A stretch of DNA of 64,000 nt from Nosema muscidifuracis (taxonomy: Eukaryota > Microsporidia > Nosematidae), in assembly GCA_028335825.1 (NCBI GenBank), contig JAIOKI010000011.1:64501-128500 (forward strand). The letters run 5' to 3'. Shown here in pieces: positions 10,678 to 21,896 of this stretch. The number at the start of each line of letters is the position of its first letter. Position 1 is the stretch's first letter. The notes under the pieces are model-generated. The model saw nothing but the letters and a program-made list of their open reading frames with translations, searched no databases and was not told the origin of the DNA. Made by a program: the position numbers and the translations under genes.

Positions 10678-13600
10678 ATGAGCATAAATCCTGATTTAAA
10701 TTCTAAAAAATCTTTTAAAGAATTAGAAGACAATATATGTAAATTTGAAGATTATACGGAATTAGCCAAGATTATTCATCCGACATTAAATAACTGGAAA
10801 TATAAAAATAGAAGATTTGAAAGTTTCAGAAATATTTTAAAAAAATTCTCAAAAATAATGAATGAAATTTATGAGACTCGTTTTCATGATGGGTTTCAAG
10901 ATAGTCATTTTACTAAACAAGAAAAATTAATATTAATTTCGATTTTTAGGTTTATCCAAAGAATAATGGTTTTTTCTCCAAATAGTATAAATTTATCTGA
11001 TAAATCATTATGGTTAAAATTTGCTCTATGTTTTGATATCGGGGTTAGTATTCAATCTTTCAAAATTATTTCTTTACATGAAAGAACTGATTTTTTTATA
11101 ACTAATAATGATAAGTATGTAGAAATTCTACTTAAGATGATAAATATTTCTAATCTTAAACTTAGAAGGATTGATTATCCTACAGATCTCAAGTATAAAA
11201 TTTTAGATAATTTAGAGGAAGATTCTGATATAATTCAATTTTTCAAACTCAATAGAACAAAACATAATATTTCAGATTTATATCTTGAAGCTAACAGAAG
11301 ATTATGTTTTAATGATGATATTCTGTTGATACTTCGTAGAATATATGCTTTGATATCTTTGTCATCAAATATAAGTAACAAAGATTTTTTTAAAATTCTT
11401 GTTAAGGAAGTTTCAAATAAAGAGATTATAATAATGAGAAATATTATAAAAAATAAAAATCATAGTATTTTTGATAAAGATACTCTTTTACCATATTTTT
11501 GTGTTATAGATGAAATGAGATTTTGTTTAGATACTTTTATATTGTATCATTTAACATTGGTTTATGATTATGAAAAAATTGAAGAATTTTTAGAACTAAA
11601 TGATGATCAAGGATATTTTTATAAATCTTTAGAATTAAGTAAATTTGAAAATATTATGATTTATTCAATATTAGAAGAACTAATAATTAATAGTGAATCT
11701 GATGAAACTAATTTCAAATACAATATTAAGTTAAACTTAAAAGATAATAATCCTGATATTGAATTCAGGTATCTTTGTGTGTTGCATAATTATGTAAAGA
11801 AAGATGATTCAATTTTTGAAAATAATTTAGATCTGAAATATTTTAAAGATTTTATAAGTAAATTTGATAAAAAATTGATACAAAAAGATTTTTTTGTACT
11901 TAAACTTACATTTAAGATTATTAATGAAATTTATAAACAAGGAAATGCTTATTTTGAACCATTTGAAGAAAGTGATTATCTAAAGAAATCTTTAGAATTA
12001 ATTAGTAACAAGAATGATGTATATTTCTATCACTGTATTAATACAATTACTTTTTTTATTAACAATGATCCTTTATCTATTAAGAATATATTGAATCAAG
12101 GACTTTTAAAAGTTTTTGAAGATTTTATATGGAATGAAGAAGTGCATAAATCACTGATTAATTTATTAGATGCTATTTCACTAGATACAGAGACTAGACT
12201 TGATTTTATTAAGTCTGGAAAATTTGTATCATTTCTAGATGTAATATTTAATAGTGAAGATGCATATTTACTCGATTCATTCAATGATTTTAATGTACAT
12301 CTTTCTATTTTACTAATGCATCATCCTGAGTATAAATCAGAATTGAATGTATTTATAAAAAAGAAATTAGATTATTTAGCATATTTACCTAAGATACTAA
12401 AAACAAAAAATGCATCAATCAATGAGGCAAATTATTTTAGATTTATAAGTTCTATGAAACCAGAAATGAATACATTTTTTGAGAATTGTGAAAAAGAGAT
12501 TCTTTTATATTTGGATTTGGTATATATGAATTCTTTAGAAAAAGATAATTTATCTTTAAGTTCATTTTTCGAAATGTTAAAGTCTGAATTATTTATAATC
12601 TCAGATAAAATTATTATTGTTGAATATTTTATCTTAAAATTAGGATCTATAATATTTAAAATTATAGATACACAACATAATGAGAATTTCAATATTAAGT
12701 TATATGAGTCATTAGAAAAATATTTATTTTTTATTTGTCATATGGTTACTGATGTTGGTTTTATTCTCATTAATGAAAATTGTATTTTAAAAGTGTCATT
12801 TTACTTAATAATGAATATTTTACCAAACTTATTATGTTATAATATATGTGATGATACTATAAATAACACTTTAGATAAATTAATAGAATTTAGAAACAAG
12901 TCAACTTATTCAGATAACAATATTCTTTCATTAATATGTTTAGAAGTTGAATATCTATTAGGTATATTATTATTTAGAGAACATGAATATGAATCAAATT
13001 CTTGTTTCAAATATTTCTTGAATATTATACATCCTATAGAAGATACTGAATATGATTTAGAACCTAAAAAGTTAAAAACAAATGATGTTATTTATACACA
13101 GGAATATTGTGAAATAAAAATAAGATCATCAATTAATAATAATTCATTTAAAGAAATTAATATGATGGATTATAATGCAGTTGTTAATAAATTATCTGAT
13201 AGTTTAATTAAGAAAAACATGAAATTCTTCCTTCATGTAATCGAAAACAATATTCATAAGTTTAATTTTATTGAAACAAGATATTTTTTAAATTGGATTT
13301 CGAGTAATGATATTCTAAATAATGAAAGTTTATGGTCTAAAGAATCATTATTTAGTTTGATTTGTAAGTTAAATCTTCGTAATCTTAAATTTCATAGAAA
13401 AGATACATGCTTTAAAATATTTGATTTTTTGACTAAGAATAGTAAAAATAGTGATATCTATAAATCTGTAAATGATCTTATTGTAGGAAATCAAAAATTT
13501 AGTATAGAAGAAGAAAGAAAAATAATTGAATATTATATCAATAATTATAAAAAAGGAAAAGAAATAAATTTTAAGAAAGTATTTGATGATGCAAAATTTA

Positions 13601-16600
13601 TATGTAAAATCTTAGATATGGACGATTATAAGATGATCATAAAAAATGATTATGATGGAAATATTGATGTTGTATTATATCTCGTTAATCATAAATTCGC
13701 GATATCTAAATTATTTATAAATATAAGCATTTACGTGCTTAAGAAATTAACCTTTAGTCGTATTAAGGCTAATATAGAAAAGATTAATATGATATTTAAA
13801 GATATAAATATTTTATACGATAAAGAAGGATTTCTAAAATTTGATGTAGATTACTTTATGAATAATTTAAGTGTTATACTCAAATCAAAAAATATAAAAA
13901 AAAGATCTAAAATAATTTACATAATTTCATTTTTGAAATATTTTAAATCTCAGAATATTTCCTTAGACTTGACTTTTTACCTGAGGATATTAAATTTTAT
14001 AGAAAAGTTAATCAACAAAAAGAATAAAGAAGATATCAATATGCTTATAAAATCTATATTTCATTATTTGTTGATTGAAATAAGTAATAACTACCCTATT
14101 AGAGAAACCAATATATGCTCATATAGCAAGTTTATTGATTATCATTATTTGTTAGGTTACAGAGATATAAATGTACTAAAAGATAAATTTAAAGACTTTT
14201 TACAAGAATTTAATCTGGATATCAAAATTACAGAAGAGAAAAAAATAACTGAAATTACATACATTCAAGAAAAACTATTTTTGAGATGTATGAAAATGAG
14301 TCTTAAAAATATTTACATGCTTAATATCTTAAATGAAATAATAATGAATGATAAAAGATATGAAGAATTTATTACTAAAAAGTATATAAAATCTATCATA
14401 AAGAAATATATAATGCCTATTATTTTTAATGAAAAAATTACAGTTGAAACAGATTATTTTATAGCTATTGATTTCTTGGCATATTGTATAAGATCTGAAA
14501 ATGAAAAGTTATTTAACATGATATACAAGATTATTGAAAAAAAGATATTAGATTCGAAAGATTATAAAATCTATAATTTAGTTATAATTCTATTTACAGC
14601 ATTAGATTTCGTCAATATAAGGTATTACTCTAAAGAAAGACATTTTAATAAAGATATATCTGTTATGTTATCTGAGAAATTAATGAGTTATGGAATAGCT
14701 GATAAAATATTTACAGTCCTTTCAAAACATAAGGAATCTGATTTCTTATTACCTGAAATACATGAGGAAACTTCATTGAAAAATTCTTATGATAGATCAT
14801 CTATAATAGCATGGAATCAAATTGTAGGTTCTAATAAGATTTCTTATATTTATTCCTTTATATCAACTATTTATAGCAAGTATAATGATGATGTGTTGGT
14901 AGAAAATGAGGAATCTGATGAAGGTTTTTGGGATAATGAATCACATGATCACTATGATTCTGATTCATACTTTGATGATCGTGAAGAGATTGTTCCAGAA
15001 GCTGATGATATCACAATTTTAAATTCCTCATTCTCATCAGAGAATACTATCGATGAAGTAACATATGAAATAGAAAAGTACAAACCTTTTAATAGTATAT
15101 TTTCTACACTATTCATTACTGAGAAAGAATTTGAAATTTTAGAAAACAGTTTTAATATTTTTAATTTCGTTAAAATTATAAAGAATGATTTTGAGAAGGA
15201 ATTTAAAATAGAAAATATTAATGATTTTATTAAAATTAAAAAAGATGATCTTGAAAAAGTAGAGCTTATTGTTGATTCCAAGGAAAGCAATTTTGAAGAT
15301 CAATTGTCTTTATCTAACCAAAGTGAAGAAATAGAAGAAGAATTGGAATTTTCTGATGAATCAAGTATAGGTGAAGAAAATGGTGTAATACCTAATAAGA
15401 CTATTGAAGAAATCAATAATATGAATGAAGAATCTTTAAGTATATTTTTAGATGAGTGGTATGAGAATAGAAAAATGAATTCTGTCAATTATAAACCAAT
15501 AGATAAAATATTTTTCAATCAATTATCAGAACTTGGAAAACAATTATTTGCTGAGCATGAAAGAAGACTTAAAGATGATTATTTTCAATATGCACCAAGT
15601 TGTGAATCAAGTATGAGTTTAGAGAATGAAGAAAAAGATTTACCTGAAGATATTGAAATGTATGCTGATGTTAAGATTTTTATGAATTTTTTAAAATCTT
15701 ATTTGACAATTAATTATACAAACCAATCTAGTCTTAATGAATTTATAGAAGTAGCATCATTCAATTTGGAATGGAAACACCAAATTATATCAGTAGTTAT
15801 GGATGAATTTTTAAATTATACAGTTATTGATGCAGTTTATAATATAAAGAAATGTCTAGAAATATTTAAAGTAATTAATTTATCTTCAAAAAAGATATAT
15901 CAAGAAAATGTTGATTTTATAAGATGTTTAATGATATTAGCAAAAGAAAAAGAATTCAATGAATTGTGTTTATTTATTCTCAGTAAGATGGAAATTAAAA
16001 AAGAATTTATAAAGTTAGATACAAAAATAGTATCATTTAAAAATATTAATATACTTGAAGAATTTGGTAAAGTTTTAAGATTGGTAATTAATAGAAAAAC
16101 ACGAAATTATCTAACAAAGTTCTGCATGAAAAATCTAAAAAATATTCTTATTGAATTCATATCTGTATTACTGCTACAAGCTATGAGTAATATAGATGAT
16201 TATGATACATTTAACAGATATTTATTAGTAATTGATGAATTAAGTAATTATATATTCGATCACTACAATAAGAAATATAAGCTTCATATTGAAGAACTAA
16301 GAACTAAATTTAATATTGAGAAGAAAAATATTCATCACCTTGATTTTGTATGTCTATATGAACAAAACTTGTTTAATAAATCTCAAGAAGTTGATTTCAT
16401 TAACTATGAAATTTATGATTCCTTCGATAAGATTACTTCTGAATTAACTATGGATTCTACTTTCTTAAAAATAATTCCACTTTTTAGTCTCTATGAAGGG
16501 TTTGTAAATTTCTTAATTTTCTTATCTACACAGAATAAGAATAATATCATAGAAAAATATAAGAGAAAACGTCAAGAATTAGAAAAAAATATTCAAAATA

Positions 16601-17820
16601 ATACAGATAATATAAATAATCTATTAAGAGGTAATGATAATATAGTACCATTTTTATACAAATTTAATGTACTAAGTTTTACTAATAAACTGAAATATCT
16701 AAGAAATAAAATAGATGATATGGATTATTATATAGATGGATCATTTTCTATTACAGTTCGTAGAAAATCAGTCCTTGAAGATTCTTTCTTCCAGATTATG
16801 AATAAATCTTATAAAGAATTGAAAACTAAAAGAATTCAAATAAAATTTTCAGGGGAGAAAGGATTAGATTTTGGTGGATTAACAAAAGAATGGTTAGAAT
16901 TAATTATAAAAGAAGCTTTAAATCCTGATTTAGGTCTTTTTGTATACTCATCAGATAAACATACTACAGTACATCCATTTATCAATAGTAATATCAATGC
17001 TGATCATTTATTATATTTTAAATTTGTAGGAAGACTTTTAGCTAAAGTAATAATTGAAGGATATAATTTAGGAATTCATTTTGATAAGTCAGTATACAAA
17101 TACCTACTCAATAAGAAGTGTGATCTTTCAGATTTAGAAGAAATAGATTACCAATATTATAATTCTCTAATATGGATAAGAGATAATTCTATAGATAATA
17201 TTTTAAATTTAACATTTTCTTATGAGAATAATGAATTTGGTACATGTCTTGAAGAAGATCTTATTCCTAATGGTAAGAATATTTTAGTAAATGATCAGAA
17301 TAAGAATGAATATATAGATTTAGTAGTACAAAGAAAATTAACTAAAAATGTTGAACTACAGTTAAATGCTATAAAAGAAGGATTATTTGAATTAATAGAT
17401 GAAGACTTAATTTCTATTTTTACTGAGAAAGAACTAGAATTATTAATATGCGGTATTCCAGAGATTAATGTAGAAGATTGGCAGAATAATACAACTTATA
17501 ATGGATATACTAAGAATTCTAGAAATATTGTATGGTTTTGGAGAGCAGTACATGGATTTACTCCTGATGAAAAGGCTAAATTATTACAATTCTGTACAGG
17601 GTCTACAAGAGTTCCCTTTGATGGATTTATTAATTTACAAGGAAATAGTGGAACACAGAAGTTTTCTATACATAAAGTAAAATCAGATTCTGTGAGACTT
17701 CCTTCTGCTTATACGTGTTTTAATCAATTAGATTTACCTGAATATTCTACATATAATGATTTAAGAAGAAATATTGTCTATGCTATAAATGAGTGTAGTG
17801 AAGGATTTGAAATTATTTAA
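10678..17820 (+). CDS. Giant HECT-type E3 ubiquitin ligase, TOM1/HUWE1 group
   Basis: A 2380-residue ubiquitin ligase. The start is set by ACCCTAAATG. Residues 1 to about 1400 look like helical repeats, matching in size and place the long alpha-solenoid of TOM1/HUWE1. An acidic stretch rich in Asp, Glu and Ser lies near 1415-1640, including DSDSYFDDREE. The HECT domain is about residues 2035-2380. It includes GLDFGGLTKEW near 2060, RLLAKVIIEGYNLGI, and the C lobe with GSTRVPFDGF. The catalytic cysteine is C2347 in LPSAYTCFNQLDLPEY, where the usual His two before Cys is Tyr. TOM1 orthologues act in nuclear protein quality control, histone turnover and mRNA export; here that role is inferred. 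Yeast TOM1 is over 3200 residues, so this copy is shortened, as is usual in microsporidia. Confidence 0.93.
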   Translation: MSINPDLNSKKSFKELEDNICKFEDYTELAKIIHPTLNNWKYKNRRFESFRNILKKFSKIMNEIYETRFHDGFQDSHFTKQEKLILISIFRFIQRIMVFSPNSINLSDKSLWLKFALCFDIGVSIQSFKIISLHERTDFFITNNDKYVEILLKMINISNLKLRRIDYPTDLKYKILDNLEEDSDIIQFFKLNRTKHNISDLYLEANRRLCFNDDILLILRRIYALISLSSNISNKDFFKILVKEVSNKEIIIMRNIIKNKNHSIFDKDTLLPYFCVIDEMRFCLDTFILYHLTLVYDYEKIEEFLELNDDQGYFYKSLELSKFENIMIYSILEELIINSESDETNFKYNIKLNLKDNNPDIEFRYLCVLHNYVKKDDSIFENNLDLKYFKDFISKFDKKLIQKDFFVLKLTFKIINEIYKQGNAYFEPFEESDYLKKSLELISNKNDVYFYHCINTITFFINNDPLSIKNILNQGLLKVFEDFIWNEEVHKSLINLLDAISLDTETRLDFIKSGKFVSFLDVIFNSEDAYLLDSFNDFNVHLSILLMHHPEYKSELNVFIKKKLDYLAYLPKILKTKNASINEANYFRFISSMKPEMNTFFENCEKEILLYLDLVYMNSLEKDNLSLSSFFEMLKSELFIISDKIIIVEYFILKLGSIIFKIIDTQHNENFNIKLYESLEKYLFFICHMVTDVGFILINENCILKVSFYLIMNILPNLLCYNICDDTINNTLDKLIEFRNKSTYSDNNILSLICLEVEYLLGILLFREHEYESNSCFKYFLNIIHPIEDTEYDLEPKKLKTNDVIYTQEYCEIKIRSSINNNSFKEINMMDYNAVVNKLSDSLIKKNMKFFLHVIENNIHKFNFIETRYFLNWISSNDILNNESLWSKESLFSLICKLNLRNLKFHRKDTCFKIFDFLTKNSKNSDIYKSVNDLIVGNQKFSIEEERKIIEYYINNYKKGKEINFKKVFDDAKFICKILDMDDYKMIIKNDYDGNIDVVLYLVNHKFAISKLFINISIYVLKKLTFSRIKANIEKINMIFKDINILYDKEGFLKFDVDYFMNNLSVILKSKNIKKRSKIIYIISFLKYFKSQNISLDLTFYLRILNFIEKLINKKNKEDINMLIKSIFHYLLIEISNNYPIRETNICSYSKFIDYHYLLGYRDINVLKDKFKDFLQEFNLDIKITEEKKITEITYIQEKLFLRCMKMSLKNIYMLNILNEIIMNDKRYEEFITKKYIKSIIKKYIMPIIFNEKITVETDYFIAIDFLAYCIRSENEKLFNMIYKIIEKKILDSKDYKIYNLVIILFTALDFVNIRYYSKERHFNKDISVMLSEKLMSYGIADKIFTVLSKHKESDFLLPEIHEETSLKNSYDRSSIIAWNQIVGSNKISYIYSFISTIYSKYNDDVLVENEESDEGFWDNESHDHYDSDSYFDDREEIVPEADDITILNSSFSSENTIDEVTYEIEKYKPFNSIFSTLFITEKEFEILENSFNIFNFVKIIKNDFEKEFKIENINDFIKIKKDDLEKVELIVDSKESNFEDQLSLSNQSEEIEEELEFSDESSIGEENGVIPNKTIEEINNMNEESLSIFLDEWYENRKMNSVNYKPIDKIFFNQLSELGKQLFAEHERRLKDDYFQYAPSCESSMSLENEEKDLPEDIEMYADVKIFMNFLKSYLTINYTNQSSLNEFIEVASFNLEWKHQIISVVMDEFLNYTVIDAVYNIKKCLEIFKVINLSSKKIYQENVDFIRCLMILAKEKEFNELCLFILSKMEIKKEFIKLDTKIVSFKNINILEEFGKVLRLVINRKTRNYLTKFCMKNLKNILIEFISVLLLQAMSNIDDYDTFNRYLLVIDELSNYIFDHYNKKYKLHIEELRTKFNIEKKNIHHLDFVCLYEQNLFNKSQEVDFINYEIYDSFDKITSELTMDSTFLKIIPLFSLYEGFVNFLIFLSTQNKNNIIEKYKRKRQELEKNIQNNTDNINNLLRGNDNIVPFLYKFNVLSFTNKLKYLRNKIDDMDYYIDGSFSITVRRKSVLEDSFFQIMNKSYKELKTKRIQIKFSGEKGLDFGGLTKEWLELIIKEALNPDLGLFVYSSDKHTTVHPFINSNINADHLLYFKFVGRLLAKVIIEGYNLGIHFDKSVYKYLLNKKCDLSDLEEIDYQYYNSLIWIRDNSIDNILNLTFSYENNEFGTCLEEDLIPNGKNILVNDQNKNEYIDLVVQRKLTKNVELQLNAIKEGLFELIDEDLISIFTEKELELLICGIPEINVEDWQNNTTYNGYTKNSRNIVWFWRAVHGFTPDEKAKLLQFCTGSTRVPFDGFINLQGNSGTQKFSIHKVKSDSVRLPSAYTCFNQLDLPEYSTYNDLRRNIVYAINECSEGFEII

Positions 17821-18447
17821 ACTAAATTTTTTTACATAATTTTTTGAGTCATATTGATTTATTATTTAGACAATGTTAGATTTTCTTTGTGTTAAAATAC
17901 ATTCTCTGTACAGTAAGTATAAATATAATAATTAATTTCTTTCAACTAGTTTTTTTATATTATCCTTTTACAAAGAAATTATTAAATAAATTACTTATAA
18001 GAATGTGATCTAATAATATAACATAATATTTCAAGTATTTATTTAATATCTCTTTATTTTGCATTTCTTTTTCACAGATTAAAATATATAGTTTACTAAA
18101 TAAATTGTCAACACAATACATTAAATGTCACATGTTGTGAGATATTTGACATATTTAGAATAAGTGGATTCATTATACAACTAGATATTTTATTAAAAAA
18201 TAAATATGTTCATTTAACTCATAACAAACAAATTATATTACTATAACAATTATTTCATTTCAAATTTTGATTATTACCTGAATTTTCATCACAAATTAAA
18301 AAAAAAAATTAATTAATATCAATTTACTGTTATTATAAACTACAAGACTTTAAATATAAACAGATAAAAATAAAACATTTATAATCTTGATGGAATTTAA
18401 ATTAAAATTAATTTAACAAATATATAATTGTGCTAGTCTTATTATCT
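17821..18447. other. AT-rich spacer
   Basis: Nothing recognised. Just before the next ATG the frame is open from 18412 and reads a hydrophobic run (KYIIVLVLLS) that would suit a signal peptide, but it has no ATG. Confidence 0.45.
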
Positions 18448-19404
18448 ATGCAGGGATTTACAGAAAATGAAATTGAATTATTTGAAAAATTCAAGATTTG
18501 GCGGGATGAACATCTGGAAAAATCATCTACATCTTGCAAACGATTTAATACTTTAAATATCACTGAAGAAATATCACCAACAACTATTATACGAAAAATA
18601 CCAAAATGTCTTGTACATCTTACTCGTAAAATGTGTAATTGTAATCATGATTGTGTAGGTGAATCTTTTAGCAACAATGGAATTGATTATGAATGTAAAG
18701 CTTATGATATTGATAACTTGTGGTCTGATATCGAGTATTTAGATTGTGATTTTCTTGATAAAAAAGTTCAAGATGGAAGGTTAGTAACTTATAATACATA
18801 TTACAAATTATTTAAAGCAATCAACAATCTCAATAATGGTTTAATATCATTATGTGATACAAAAAAACATTTTAGAAATTTATTATGTGATGCTTATGAT
18901 TTACGAGATGGATGTAGAAATATAAAAGATTGTATCAATTTTTTTCTAAAGAAGGTATCACAAAATAACTGTAGTAATGAGGATTATACTTGGGAAATTG
19001 AACAAATTGAAAAGATTTTAGGGATGAAAGTTAGAACTGAAATCAATGAAGTTCAAAAAGAAAACGATTGTGTTCCAATAGTGTATTTCGAGGATTTAGA
19101 TGTAATTTTAGAACTTTATAAAAATAATAATTCTAAAACTATTGTTAAGAGAGAGTTAGGAGAAATTGATTTACCAGATTACGTATTTTCTGCTTATAAA
19201 TCTATAGATAGTAATGTATCAATTTGTCAACAAAATACGTTTTATTATATGATGTCATTATCGATAGTCTCAACATTAGTATTCTTTATTTTAGTGATTT
19301 TAGGATATGATAATAACAAGAACATAAAAATAATAGTGCCAGGCATCTTAATGTCTCTTTTTATATTATTTATTTCGATTTATATTACTTTAGATCTAGA
19401 ATAA
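18448..19404 (+). CDS. Cysteine-rich membrane protein, paralogue of the gene at 23321
   Basis: Not a known family. From the first ATG (18448) the protein has 318 residues. The reading frame also admits an upstream GTG at 18430, which is unlikely in a eukaryote. The cysteine core follows a pattern shared with the gene at 23321: IPKCLVxxTxxMCxCNxDCxxESF, then ECxxYD, DCxxLxKKV, LCD and CxxIKxC. Two hydrophobic segments close the protein: about 22 residues starting at YYMMSLSIVSTL, and a second just before the end. There is no CCC box, unlike most neighbours, and no clear signal peptide unless translation starts upstream. A spaced cysteine ectodomain held by a C-terminal hairpin anchor is a reasonable reading. 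Function unknown. Confidence 0.7.
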   Translation: MQGFTENEIELFEKFKIWRDEHLEKSSTSCKRFNTLNITEEISPTTIIRKIPKCLVHLTRKMCNCNHDCVGESFSNNGIDYECKAYDIDNLWSDIEYLDCDFLDKKVQDGRLVTYNTYYKLFKAINNLNNGLISLCDTKKHFRNLLCDAYDLRDGCRNIKDCINFFLKKVSQNNCSNEDYTWEIEQIEKILGMKVRTEINEVQKENDCVPIVYFEDLDVILELYKNNNSKTIVKRELGEIDLPDYVFSAYKSIDSNVSICQQNTFYYMMSLSIVSTLVFFILVILGYDNNKNIKIIVPGILMSLFILFISIYITLDLE

Positions 19405-19689
19405 ATAATATTTTATTAATTTATAAAAGGTTTATTTAAATTTAGGAATGACATTAGTTTGTTCTCATATTAATTTAGGGTAAAATATTGGAAAGTATTC
19501 AGAGATTTATTTAAATATATAAGCCTGTTACATCCATAATTCACTTAACATTAGATACTGAATAGTTTGTAAATTAAAATGGTTCTTCAAAAAGTTACAT
19601 TAGGTTAAACGATACTTTTTGTGCATTTCCATAATCAAGCTTTCTTAAGTAATCTTGAGAATTCTAAAATAGTCTTTCTAATTCGATAT
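19405..19689. other. AT-rich spacer after the first cysteine-rich gene
   Basis: No gene or relic is recognised before the LINE relic begins near 19690. Confidence 0.4.
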
Positions 19690-20045
19690 TCACTATATGA
19701 TACTCATGTACTTTGTTACTACATCTTTTCTTCTCTCATGTACGGGATTATTCGTATCTTGTACTTTTAAAGAAATTAAGTATGATTAACAAGTAGATCA
19801 TATAAATGCTTCTTTCTTTTTAAACCATTAATATTTTCTTTAAGATGATTTTTGTACTTCTATTATTATGATTTTATAAATACATTTAATCTAACTTATT
19901 GTACTTTATTTTGATCTTTCTTTGGATTCTTTTGTCTACTCTTATTTCAATTCTATTGTTAGATACTTCTTCTTGAACTAAATAATTAAAATTCCGAAAG
20001 TATACAAATATTTTACAAAAAAAAATATAATGACTCATTTTTTAT
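19690..20045 (-). mobile_element. LINE relic D (C-terminal end, decayed, minus strand)
   Basis: The minus strand reads VQEEVSNNRIEIRVDKRI, then IKIKYNKLD, then KHLYDLLVNHT, then KYKIRIIPYM and VVTKYM. The matching segments of the intact LINE, in the same order, are VQEIIENERAEIRVDTRV, IKVSHNKPD, KLRKYDLLANE, SRTRIVPYV and VVTKYH. Stops and at least one frame change break it. This is the clearest relic of the family in the window. Confidence 0.8.
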
Positions 20046-20599
20046 AGGTACAATTTAATGACTATGACATTTTATCTTCCTATATAATTTTTTATCCACA
20101 TTTATTGACTTACTAGCTTAATTAAAACTTGTATTAATTTTAAAGCTAACTCACATACTAATTTCTTAATGGCATGATTTATTTTTTATCAAATATTTTA
20201 ATAATTCTAAAAATATAATTTTTAATTAAATAACTGCAAATTAAATTAATTTTACATTTACATATTTTTTTATTAATTTATTTCCAAGTTAGGTTGTTCA
20301 TCTATAAAATTTAAAAATGTCATACATAATCTTTATTACTAAAATTGTATATTACGTGTTCAACATTTTTATGATAATTTATTTAATTTATACATTCTAT
20401 TTGATAGCTGTATATAAATTTTACTTTTTGTTTAATAATAGCATTAAGAAAAGAAATTTAAAAAAACTGATTTTATCACAAAACATCTCATTAATAGCTT
20501 AGAGAATAAAGCATTGTATTGATTTTAATATTGTGCTAAATGATCAATTAGAATGATAAATATAAGTAAAATAGATGTGATTCATATAACACAACATAA

Positions 20600-20860
20600 T
20601 TAAAATAAATATTAGTAATAAATAACGATACTTTATAAAAATTTTACCTTTTAATCATTGAAGTAGGAATCACTTAGTTTGATAACTTGAAAACTCTTTA
20701 AGTGGAGAAGAACTATAAATTTAGCTTGCTAAATAACCATTATAGTTCGCTACGCAAGTATAAAACAAGAATTATCCCCTAAGTGGTGACAAAATTGTAC
20801 AACATCACAGAATAGAAATATATTTGGACATCAAAGTATAGGTTCAGTTCAATCTATAAT
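20600..20860 (+). mobile_element. LINE relic E (C-terminal end, decayed, plus strand)
   Basis: Around 20663 the sequence reads EVGIT, then VEKNYKFSLLNNH, KYKTRIIP and VVTKLYN. These follow EVGIT, NEKLRKYDLLANE, SRTRIVP and VVTKYHQ of the intact LINE in order. It faces relic D about 550 bases away in the opposite orientation, so these are two insertions or an inverted pair. Confidence 0.75.
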
Positions 20861-21896
20861 GATTAAAATGAATTATGAAAGAAAATTATTGAAATTTGGA
20901 AAGAAAGTTGTTGACTTCGAGCAGCGTCACCGAATAAATGTAGACCAGAAAATAAAGTTTACGATAAAAAAGTAAAATTTGTCTTGAGTAAGTGAAAACA
21001 AAACATCATTCTAATATACCTTAGTTAAATTTAAATTCTTTAAGAGATTATATATACTTTCTCAATAGTATTAAAATTATAATAAAACACGCCAATATAT
21101 TAAAAATTACAAAAAATAAACATTAGCAAAGATTATTTGATACACATCTTTACTTCTGGGGTCAATAAAATGACATATTTTTTTACGTTATGAAAATTTG
21201 GTTTATTTTAGGATTAAATATAAAAGTTAGAAATAATACCAATTTCTTTACAAATACTCAAACTTTATTTTTTACAATGATTTTCAAGCTACTAGCTAAA
21301 TTACAAAATTAACTTTTTGAAATGACTTTTTCTTTACTATAAAGATAATAATTTTATAATTATTAACTTGTATCTTCTGAACATCAATGAAGGTTGATTA
21401 TTTAATTTTGAAAATCAAGATACTATATCCAAAGATTAGACGAGAAAATCTAACGAAAATAAGATAAACATATGTACAGGACAATTTTCTATATATTTTT
21501 AGTCGCTGCACTTCTTATTGTTTGATGTAATAAGTAATATGATAATTGGCTCTCTAATTATTCTGTAATATAAATTTTAGTTATTAATGGATACATTCAA
21601 AAATTTAAACAATGCTATAGAAAGATAACAGAGTTAGTTATACGTTATTTCTTAAATATTGTAAATATGGGGTTTAAATTTATACTCCTTTGTCAAAAAA
21701 TTTTATTTTGATATAGATCTTTAAATAAAATTGGTGTTTCTAGTATATTTTAATTAAAACTTTTGTTATAACTTATTTTTTGTTTATAAAAAGTAAAACA
21801 CATAATTTAACATGACAGTTATAAAATAATGACTTATATAGATATAGCTAAACCATTTAAAATGTGCAAAAATTTTTATTTAAAGTCTAACCCCCT
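20861..21896. other. Spacer upstream of cytidine deaminase
   Basis: The first 150 bases may continue decayed coding sequence that I could not place. The rest is AT-rich, with nothing recognised until the CCCCC box at 21891-21895. Confidence 0.4.

Noticed and set aside
20317-20502. 61-codon hydrophobic frame
   Set aside because: It lies in transposon debris, has no start box and is mostly Ile/Phe/Tyr/Leu as expected from chance frames in AT-rich DNA.
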